Under the pieces are notes generated by a model. It was not told the DNA's origin and made no database searches. It was given only the letters and a program-made list of their open reading frames with translations. Both the position numbers and the translations under genes were made by a program. A stretch of DNA of 9,831 nt. Source: DATMQA01 sp035566895. Its GTDB lineage: Bacteria > Verrucomicrobiota > Verrucomicrobiia > Limisphaerales > UBA8199. Location of the stretch: positions 1 to 9,831 of the forward strand of contig DATMQA010000141.1 in the NCBI GenBank assembly GCA_035566895.1, given 5' to 3'. This document shows positions 1 to 5,820 of this stretch, one piece after another (within the stretch, counting starts at the first letter, position 1; each line of letters opens with the position of its first letter).

Positions 1-182
1 AAACCGGGGTTGCGCAATATCTATTTGCGCTATTGCGGGCCCTGGCGGCGCAGGGCGGAAACCATCGATTCACGTTGTACGTTCTCCGGGAGGACCTGCC
101 ATTGTTTGATTTTGCCAAAGGTGTAATGGAACTGGTCCCGGCAGGTGGGGAAAGCAAAATCACTGTGGCAAAATGCGGTTGA
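1..182 (+). CDS. C-terminal end of an ORF resembling the N-terminus of a GT4-type glycosyltransferase (partial, probably truncated)
   Basis: The frame is open from the window edge (first full codon at 3) to TGA at 180-182, giving about 59 visible residues. They begin TGVAQYLFALLRALAA and continue with HRFTLYVLREDLPLFDF. This looks like the first Rossmann half of GT-B (GT4/GT1-like) glycosyltransferases, where a G-V-x-x-Y-x-x-x-LL-x-AL helix is followed by a strand of the H-x-F-x-LYV type. In that family several hundred residues should follow, including the donor-binding C-terminal domain. Here the frame stops within about ten residues of the LVPAGGE segment, and the next gene starts 10 bases inside the stop. 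The likeliest reading is a truncated or decayed glycosyltransferase, with only its N-terminal part left. A genuine short protein cannot be excluded because the start lies outside the window. The family assignment is from remembered pattern only. Confidence 0.45.
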   Translation, partial: TGVAQYLFALLRALAAQGGNHRFTLYVLREDLPLFDFAKGVMELVPAGGESKITVAKCG

Positions 183-946
183 ATTTCAAAACCTATGGCC
201 AGGGCGAGCCGTTGCTCATTTTGCACGGGTTGTTTGGTTCACTCGACAACTGGCACTCAGTCAGCCTTAAATTGGGTGAGCGTTTTCAGGTCCTGGCTGT
301 GGACCAGCGGAATCACGGGCACTCGCCCCATAGCCCTGAAATGGATTATCGCCTCATGGCGGAGGACGTCCGTGAATTGCTCGAAGCGCGGCTCCTTCCA
401 TGGGCCCACGTCCTGGGTCATTCGATGGGCGGCAAGACGGCGATGCAGTTTGCCCTGCTCTACCCGGCTCAGGTGCAAAAACTCGTGGTGGTGGATATCG
501 CGCCGCGGGTTTATTCACCCAGACATACGGACGTATTTGCCGGCCTTTTGCCGCTTAACCTGGCGTCATTTCAAACACGCAGCCAAATCGAAAACGCCCT
601 GGCGCCTTCGATTCCAGACCTAGCGCTGCGGCGCTTTCTGCTCAAAAACGCGGAGCGCGACCCCGGCGGCGGCTTCCGCTGGCGATTCGGCCTGCAAGAG
701 ATCTACCAAAATTACCAGCGCCTTGGAGAGGCTCCCGCAGGCGCTCAGCCTTTTAACGGGCCGGTGCTCTTCATTCACGGCGAAGGCTCGGATTATTTGA
801 AGGAGGAAGACCTGGGGTCCATCCAACGGCTTTTTCCCCAAGCGCGGCTTGCATCGCTCTCCGGAGCGGGGCACCTGCCGCATACCGAAAATCCGGGAGC
901 GTTTGTGCAGCAGGTGAAGGAGTTCCTGCTGGGAGATTGCGGATAG
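173..946 (+). CDS. alpha/beta-hydrolase, YbfF/ABHD11-like esterase
   Basis: A cytoplasmic serine hydrolase of 257 residues, the usual length for single-domain alpha/beta-hydrolases. The oxyanion-hole motif HGLFGSLDNW is at 18-27 and DQRNHGHS at 44-51. The nucleophile elbow GHSMGG at 82-87 places the catalytic serine at S84. The likely acid is D207 in IHGEGSDY, and the histidine is H234 in GAGHLPH. HGLFGS-DNW and DQRNHG are typical of the YbfF/ABHD11 acyl-ester hydrolases, so a small ester or thioester is the likely substrate, but the exact substrate cannot be read. There is no signal peptide. ATG at 173 is the first start in frame and the conserved fold begins at once. There is no clear Shine-Dalgarno site, and the 10-base overlap with the preceding ORF may give translational coupling. 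I am sure of the fold and catalytic class, but not of the physiological role. Confidence 0.9.
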   Translation: MRLNFKTYGQGEPLLILHGLFGSLDNWHSVSLKLGERFQVLAVDQRNHGHSPHSPEMDYRLMAEDVRELLEARLLPWAHVLGHSMGGKTAMQFALLYPAQVQKLVVVDIAPRVYSPRHTDVFAGLLPLNLASFQTRSQIENALAPSIPDLALRRFLLKNAERDPGGGFRWRFGLQEIYQNYQRLGEAPAGAQPFNGPVLFIHGEGSDYLKEEDLGSIQRLFPQARLASLSGAGHLPHTENPGAFVQQVKEFLLGDCG

Positions 947-965
947 CAATTTTTCGCCCGCAGAA

Positions 966-997
966 GAACGCAAAGAAATTATTTGTCCTTTGTGTTC
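966..997 (+). repeat. hairpin-forming interspersed repeat in the hydrolase-MBL spacer
   Basis: Left arm GAACGCAAAG (966-975) and right arm CTTTGTGTTC (988-997) are inverted copies with one G:T position, so the RNA would form a 10-bp stem closed by a 12-base AT-rich loop. The element lies 20 bases after the hydrolase stop codon. No run of T follows the right arm, so it is not a classical intrinsic terminator, although it could stabilise or end the upstream transcript. The GCAAAG / CTTTG-GTTC wording resembles dispersed intergenic elements I associate with verrucomicrobial and planctomycete genomes. That comparison is from memory. Confidence 0.5.
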
Positions 998-1063
998 CCG
1001 GTGTTCGCTGGCGGCCAAACCTTGGTGAAAAAGCATTGCTGAATTCGGGACGCGTCCCTAACG

Positions 1064-1873
1064 TTGGCCGTGCCTGTTCGCTTGACAATTCTTGGCAGCG
1101 GTTCCGGCGGCAACTGCGCTTATGTGGAAACCGACGAAACCCGCATCCTGGTCGATGCAGGTTTCAGCCTTCGCCAAATCCGTAAGCGACTTGCTACCAT
1201 TGGCCGGGGGCCGGAAAACCTTACGGGCATTCTCGTCACGCACGAACATTCCGATCACGTGCAAGGTCTCGTGGCGCTGAGTGAAAAGCTTCGCATTCCG
1301 ATTTATTGCAACCGCCCGACGCAGGAAGCCGTTGAGTACCAACTGCAAACCAAACTTGATTGCCGGGTCTTCATCACCGGCGCGAGCTTCGAGCTAGGCG
1401 ATATTCTCGTGGAGACGTTTGCTATTCCTCATGATGCGCAAGACCCGGTCGGTTTTCTGCTGCGGACCCCCGCCGGGAACATCGGGTTCCTAACCGACCT
1501 GGGCCATGCAACCCGCCTTGCCCTCGAACGGGTCCGCAAAGCCCATGTGCTGCTGCTGGAGAGCAATCATGACATTAAAATGTTGCAGGACTGCCCGCAC
1601 CGGCCCTGGAGCCTCAAGCAACGCATTCTGAGCCGGCACGGCCACCTTTCGAACGAGGCTGCCGCCGATGCGATCGAGCAGATTGTAACCGCAGATATGC
1701 GGCACCTGTATCTGGGACACTTGAGCGGGGAATGCAATCGCCCCGACCTGGCGCACCGGGTGATGTATGAACGGTTGCAGAGAATCAGCGCAAATCATTT
1801 GCGCCTGGAGGTGACCTCCCAGACAGTCCCCTGCCCTACGCTTGAGCTTTCAGCCGGTCCGAACGGCAGCTAA
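1064..1873 (+). CDS. metallo-beta-lactamase-fold hydrolase, YycJ/WalJ family
   Basis: A 269-residue cytoplasmic metallohydrolase with a single MBL domain. The N-terminal strand and glycine turn LTILGSGSGGN are at 7-17. The zinc-binding motif THEHSDH at 59-65 supplies H60, H62, D64 and H65. Further likely ligands are H123 in IPHDA, D145 in FLTDLGH, and the late histidine H194 (RHGHLSN) or H219 (YLGHLSGECN). The GSGSGGN start, the HDA-DPVGF segment and the LGHLS-E-N motif match the YycJ/WalJ branch, a set of predicted phosphodiesterases that act on DNA or nucleotides. In Firmicutes walJ is linked to the WalRK system, but no such neighbours occur here. An in-frame stop at 1040-1042 leaves only TTG 1064 or GTG 1070 as starts. 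TTG is used here, and GTG is equally possible. No clear Shine-Dalgarno site is visible. Confidence 0.9.
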   Translation: MAVPVRLTILGSGSGGNCAYVETDETRILVDAGFSLRQIRKRLATIGRGPENLTGILVTHEHSDHVQGLVALSEKLRIPIYCNRPTQEAVEYQLQTKLDCRVFITGASFELGDILVETFAIPHDAQDPVGFLLRTPAGNIGFLTDLGHATRLALERVRKAHVLLLESNHDIKMLQDCPHRPWSLKQRILSRHGHLSNEAAADAIEQIVTADMRHLYLGHLSGECNRPDLAHRVMYERLQRISANHLRLEVTSQTVPCPTLELSAGPNGS

Positions 1874-1926
1874 CCTTGCGAGTTCGTTAAATTTTCCTGC
1901 CATAAATCCGGCGGAGTTCATCGGTC

Positions 1927-2748
1927 ATGTTCCACATCCGGAAAATTGATTCGTTCGACCTCCCTGAACTACAGCCCTACCGCACGATGCGTCGCCAACA
2001 CGAGCAGCGAGAGCAAGGGATTTTTGTGGCGGAAGGCGAAAAGGTTGTGCGCCGGTTGCTTGAGAGCAAGTTCAGCGTCGTTTCGGTGCTGTTGCCGGAA
2101 ACCTGGCTTCAGAAATTGGAACCGCTGTTGCAGGCTCGGCCTGAGAATATCGATGTCTTTGTCACCGACAAGAAGCTGCTGGAAACTCTCACCGGGTTCT
2201 CCATGTACCAGGGACTGCTGGCGCTCGGGCGGATACCGCCTCAGCCGGCACTGGAAGACATTCTTTACCGAACCGCCCGTCCCTGGTTGCTGGCGGCTGT
2301 CGATAGCCTCTCCAGCGCCGAAAACCTCGGTGCGCTGGTCCGCAATTGCGCCGCTTTCAGTGTGCACGCGTTGGTCGTGGGGGAGACGTCCAGCAGCCCC
2401 TTCTTGCGCCGCGCCGTGCGCAGCTCCATGGGCACGGTGTTCCAAATGCCGATCATCGAGACAAGCAATCTCGCCAAGACTTTGCTCCAATTGCGCCCAA
2501 GGGGCATCCGCTGCATCGCCGCGCATCCGCACGTGAAGGGCCACACACTATCGCTGGCAAATTTCACAGGCGATTGCTGCATCGTGTTCGGCAGCGAAGG
2601 CCACGGTATTTCGGCGCCGATATTGGAAGCTTGCGAGGAAGCTGTGGCGATTCCGATGCCGCCGACCGTTGACTCGCTGAACGTCGGGAGTGCCTCGGCG
2701 GTCTTCCTGTATGAGGCTAACCGACAACGGGTGCGCGTTGAAGGTTGA
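1927..2748 (+). CDS. SpoU/TrmH-family (SPOUT) RNA 2'-O-methyltransferase
   Basis: A 273-residue SAM-dependent methyltransferase expected to 2'-O-methylate a ribose in tRNA or rRNA. Residues about 28-100 form the SpoU substrate-binding domain (GIFVAEGEKVVRRLL at 31-45). The knotted catalytic domain follows, with motif 1 ENLGALVRN at 132-140 including the conserved N133 and R139. Motif 2 is FGSEGHGIS at 221-229 and motif 3 is IPMPPTVDSLNVGSASA at 242-258. The exact RNA target cannot be told from the sequence, since TrmH, RlmB and their paralogues share these motifs. ATG 1927 begins directly before conserved sequence, and a GGAG at about 1912-1915 is a plausible though slightly distant ribosome binding site. 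The last residues (V-E-G) and the stop codon lie inside a GTTGAAG heptamer repeat shared, inverted, with the convergent glnE end. Confidence 0.9.
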   Translation: MFHIRKIDSFDLPELQPYRTMRRQHEQREQGIFVAEGEKVVRRLLESKFSVVSVLLPETWLQKLEPLLQARPENIDVFVTDKKLLETLTGFSMYQGLLALGRIPPQPALEDILYRTARPWLLAAVDSLSSAENLGALVRNCAAFSVHALVVGETSSSPFLRRAVRSSMGTVFQMPIIETSNLAKTLLQLRPRGIRCIAAHPHVKGHTLSLANFTGDCCIVFGSEGHGISAPILEACEEAVAIPMPPTVDSLNVGSASAVFLYEANRQRVRVEG

Positions 2749-2779
2749 GCGAAAGTTTCGGGTAACTCTCAACCTTCAA
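2738..2779. terminator. bidirectional terminator-like hairpin between convergent genes, built from inverted heptamer repeats
   Basis: TTGAAGGTTGAG (2738-2749) and CTCAACCTTCAA (2768-2779) are a perfect 12-base inverted repeat around an 18-base loop, which itself contains a small CGAA/TTCG inverted pair. TTTT follows the right arm at 2780-2783, so it could end plus-strand transcription from the methyltransferase gene. For minus-strand transcription from glnE there is a hairpin but no T run. The arms overlap the last codons of both flanking genes, so little spacer remains between the two coding regions. Terminator function is an inference from structure and position. Confidence 0.65.
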
Positions 2780-5700
2780 TTTTCAACCCCAAACACTTTC
2801 CCGTAAACTTCCCGCACGGCCCGGCGCCACTTCGCGAGGTGCTGGCGAAACGCTACCGGCGTGGCGAAACCGCACCGAACGGAAACACGGTAGTAGGGCG
2901 CGGGCTCTTCCGGCAACACGGTCTCACCTTCGTAACTCCAGCGCCGCAGGATGCCCTCGAATCGGCGAAGCCGTCGATAATTCTCAATAAGCTTATCCGC
3001 GTCCAACAGCACATGCTTCTGGCGGCCACGTTCGAGCGCGCGCAAAGTGTTTGCCTCTTGCCACCCTTGTTCCATGCAAAGAGCCTGCGCAATGAATTCC
3101 GCATCCATCAATCCGCCGATGCCTGTCTTTATCGCCAACTCATCCTTGCCGGGTGGCGTTCGTTCCTTCTGAATTCGCATCCGCATCCGGTGGATCGTAT
3201 GTTTCCAATCCGCCCCATAAGCCGCCAGCGGCAGACTGGGCTGTTTGAAATTGGCCAGCGCGGCCGCGAGGGCCTGGAAGCGAGCGCCCAGTTTCAAATC
3301 GCCGGCCACTGCGCGGGTTCGGGTAAGGGTTTGGATTTCCCAAAGCTGCGCCCGCCGCCGGTAATATTCTTCGTAAGCCGTCAGGGTGTTGACGAGCAAA
3401 CCCTTTTCACCATCCGGTCGCAGTCGCGCGTCAGTATGAAAGACCACGCCTTGTTCGGTCCGTGTCGACAGCAGGTCCATAACCGCCACCGCCAGGCGCG
3501 GCAGCTTTGCCAGATTTCTGACCTTCGGGTCCGCAACAAACACGATGTCCAGGTCCGAGCCGTAATCAATTTCCGCCCCACCCAGTTTCCCCAATCCGAC
3601 AATCACGAACGGTGGAACCTTAAGCCTATTTCGCCGCATCACGACCTCCAGGGCGTATTGCAGGCAGGCATCGGCCAGCGCTGAAAGCTCGGTGAGATAC
3701 TGCTCGAAATCCGCCAGGCCCAGGATATCGCGCAACCCGATGCGCATCAGTTCAGCCTGATGATACCGTCGCAACCAAAGGTACTGGTCATCGTCGTCCA
3801 GTCCATGCCGCAGGTCGCGCAAGGTTTCCTCGGCTGTTTTGCGTTGCCGCAACCGCCCCCCGGCAACCAATTCATCGACGAGGTCGGGAGTCTGGATAGC
3901 CAACTCGGCGAGAAATTCCGACCGATCAAACAAAAGCACCAACAGGTCAAAAATTGCCGGATTGCGGTTCCACAACTCGAAAAGCGTCGCGCGCGCTCCA
4001 TACGCGCTGATGAAGCTGTCCAACCGTGTCACCACGCGGTCCGGGTCCGACAAGAGCCCGGCGCCCGGACTTTGGCCATTGGGCTTTGGGCCTTGGCTCT
4101 TGGTCTTCGGGTTTCGGGTTTCGGAATTTGCTCTCACGCACCGCCCAAAGAGCCTCGGCAGTAACTGATACGCCAACTCGCTGGTACGCGGAGAAACATG
4201 TACATAACCTGGTCCCTCGACAAATTCACGCAAGACGCGAAAGGCTTTATCCACGTCCTCAAACGAAAGGTCCGCCAGAATCTGTTTCCATTCCGCTTCG
4301 GCCCCCTCGAACTGGCGCGGAAAGGGAGAAGTAGCTTCCGCGTGAGCCGCCTCGATCCGGAGCACCTTGTCAAAAATCCGGCGCACGCTTCCCGTGTGCG
4401 CTTGATGCGCGCTTTCAAACTCGCTGAGCGAGGTAAAGCACATCAAACGCGCCAAACGTTCGCGCGCGTGGCGGTCACTGGGAATGGTGTGAGTCTGGCG
4501 ATTATCCTCCATCTGCAAGCGGTGCTCGACGTCCCGCAGAAAGGAATAGGCCGAGCTTAGCAGGCGCGATTCCTCGGCTGACAACAGCTCGTATTGAACC
4601 AGCTTTTGCAGGCACGGCAGAGTCTGCGCTCCCTGGAGAAATGGCTGACGGCCCGCGTGGAGAAGCTGGAGCGATTGGGCAATGAATTCGATCTCGCGAA
4701 TGCCGCCCCGCCCGAGCTTCACGTTACGCTCCAACTCCCCCGCCTTGACGACCTCGTTCTCGATTCGGTCCTTCATCGCACCGACTTCGTGCAAGACGCT
4801 CTCGTTGATCGAGCGCGGGTAGCGAAATGGCTGAATTAACTCCAGAAACTCGGCCGCCAGGCCCTCGTCACCGGCCGCCCCGCGAGCCTTGATTAACATC
4901 ATGCGCTCCCAGGTCTGGCCCCATTGCGCGTAATAGTTCTCGAACCCGGCCAGGGAGCGGTTCAGCGGCCCGGCATCGCCTTCAGGCCGAAGACGCAAGT
5001 CGATCCGATACAACGAACCCTCCGGGGCCAGCCGGGTGACTTCCGCAATGAACGCCTCCGCCACCCGCTTGAAAAATTGGTGATTGGCCAGGACCGGACG
5101 CGGCGGTGCGGAACGCCGGCGCCCACGGGCGGAAGCGGAACCTTTCTCCTTCGCGAAATCCGCGCCGGGCGGCTCCTTAAACACTTCCCCCTCCTCGCTG
5201 TAGACAAAGAGAACATCCACATCCGAACTGTAGTTGAGCTCCTGACCGCCGAGTTTCCCCAGGCCGAGTACGCACCCCGCGGTCGGCTGCCAGCGGCCGG
5301 CCGCGTCCTGGTGCCAGGGCTGGCCGTAACGCTCGAGCATTTGGCGATGGCAGACCTGCCAGACGGCATCGAGGCAGACATCGGCGACATGCGAGATTTC
5401 CCGAGTGATCTCGGAGGTGTTGCCCAGCAGGGCCAAGTCCCGCGCGCCTATGCGCAGCATCTCGCGCTGTTTGAACTCGCGCACTCGCCGCAGCTCGGCC
5501 GCGTAATCACGCCCCTCAAGAAGAGGCTTTAGCCAAGTTTGCGCCTCCTGCTGCAATCCTTGCTTGCGGCGCGGAAACTTCAGCGCTTCCGGCTCGAGCG
5601 AAACCAGCCAGTCCGGATGTGAAACCAGCAAATTGCTCAACGCCTGCGAACCGCTGAACAAAGCTGCGAGCACCTTGGCTTGGGATTCCTGGCACGAGGC

Positions 5701-5820
5701 GAGCGCAGGACCGGCGTTTGTCGCCCACAACAGCTCCAAAAAGTGCTTCGCGCGTTGCGGGTCGGCACAACATTTCAGGGCTTTGGTCCAAATCGGGCTG
5801 TGTCTCAACTGCCGGCTCAC
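2776..5820 (-). CDS. glnE: bifunctional glutamine synthetase adenylyltransferase / adenylyl-removing enzyme
   Basis: GlnE adjusts nitrogen assimilation by adding AMP to, or removing it phosphorolytically from, a tyrosine of glutamine synthetase. The protein has 1014 residues and two nucleotidyltransferase modules. The N-terminal (deadenylylating) module carries GLGKLGGQELNYSSDVD at 186-202 with metal ligands D200 and D202, then YRIDLRLRPEG at 271-281 and RGGIREIEFIAQ at 371-382. The C-terminal (adenylylating) module carries GLGKLGGAEIDYGSDLD at 742-758 with D756 and D758, then DARLRPDGEKG at 797-807 and DAEFIAQ at 906-912. I chose GTG 5820 as the start: it overlaps the TGA of the upstream glycosyltransferase (GTGA), and GlnE-like sequence begins right after it. 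An upstream in-frame extension to 6066 would read through that gene. Two oddities are a basic Arg/Ser/Ala/Pro-rich insert at about 222-245 and a 21-residue repeat-encoded linker at 565-585 between the modules. The last codons V-E-N-stop lie in another repeat. Confidence 0.95.
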   Translation of the reverse strand: MSRQLRHSPIWTKALKCCADPQRAKHFLELLWATNAGPALASCQESQAKVLAALFSGSQALSNLLVSHPDWLVSLEPEALKFPRRKQGLQQEAQTWLKPLLEGRDYAAELRRVREFKQREMLRIGARDLALLGNTSEITREISHVADVCLDAVWQVCHRQMLERYGQPWHQDAAGRWQPTAGCVLGLGKLGGQELNYSSDVDVLFVYSEEGEVFKEPPGADFAKEKGSASARGRRRSAPPRPVLANHQFFKRVAEAFIAEVTRLAPEGSLYRIDLRLRPEGDAGPLNRSLAGFENYYAQWGQTWERMMLIKARGAAGDEGLAAEFLELIQPFRYPRSINESVLHEVGAMKDRIENEVVKAGELERNVKLGRGGIREIEFIAQSLQLLHAGRQPFLQGAQTLPCLQKLVQYELLSAEESRLLSSAYSFLRDVEHRLQMEDNRQTHTIPSDRHARERLARLMCFTSLSEFESAHQAHTGSVRRIFDKVLRIEAAHAEATSPFPRQFEGAEAEWKQILADLSFEDVDKAFRVLREFVEGPGYVHVSPRTSELAYQLLPRLFGRCVRANSETRNPKTKSQGPKPNGQSPGAGLLSDPDRVVTRLDSFISAYGARATLFELWNRNPAIFDLLVLLFDRSEFLAELAIQTPDLVDELVAGGRLRQRKTAEETLRDLRHGLDDDDQYLWLRRYHQAELMRIGLRDILGLADFEQYLTELSALADACLQYALEVVMRRNRLKVPPFVIVGLGKLGGAEIDYGSDLDIVFVADPKVRNLAKLPRLAVAVMDLLSTRTEQGVVFHTDARLRPDGEKGLLVNTLTAYEEYYRRRAQLWEIQTLTRTRAVAGDLKLGARFQALAAALANFKQPSLPLAAYGADWKHTIHRMRMRIQKERTPPGKDELAIKTGIGGLMDAEFIAQALCMEQGWQEANTLRALERGRQKHVLLDADKLIENYRRLRRFEGILRRWSYEGETVLPEEPAPYYRVSVRCGFATPVAFRQHLAKWRRAVREVYGKVFGVEN
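4065..4127 (-). repeat. nine-unit heptamer array inside glnE
   Basis: On the plus strand this is nine consecutive 7-base units: CCGGACT, TTGGCCA, TTGGGCT, TTGGGCC, TTGGCTC, TTGGTCT, TCGGGTT, TCGGGTT and TCGGAAT. The phase is unbroken for 63 bases. On the coding (minus) strand the consensus is roughly A-R-N-C-C-R-A. The array is exactly 21 codons and encodes residues 565-585 of GlnE, a Pro/Lys/Asn/Gln/Ser-rich stretch with no hydrophobic residue, beginning NSETRNPKTK. It sits in the linker between the two catalytic modules, so it is probably a surface loop that tolerates extra sequence. Confidence 0.85.

Noticed and set aside
1082..1087. TTGACA resembling a -35 promoter element
   Set aside because: It lies inside the first codons of the MBL gene, and no -10 or gene start at a useful distance would use it.
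2839..3684. A 281-codon plus-strand open frame opposite glnE
   Set aside because: It is antisense to the highly conserved C-terminal GlnE module and has no recognisable domain or ribosome binding site.
4026..4168. Plus-strand open frames across the glnE repeat that translate into G/L/W/F-rich strings
   Set aside because: They result from the heptamer being stop-free on both strands and do not represent a protein.
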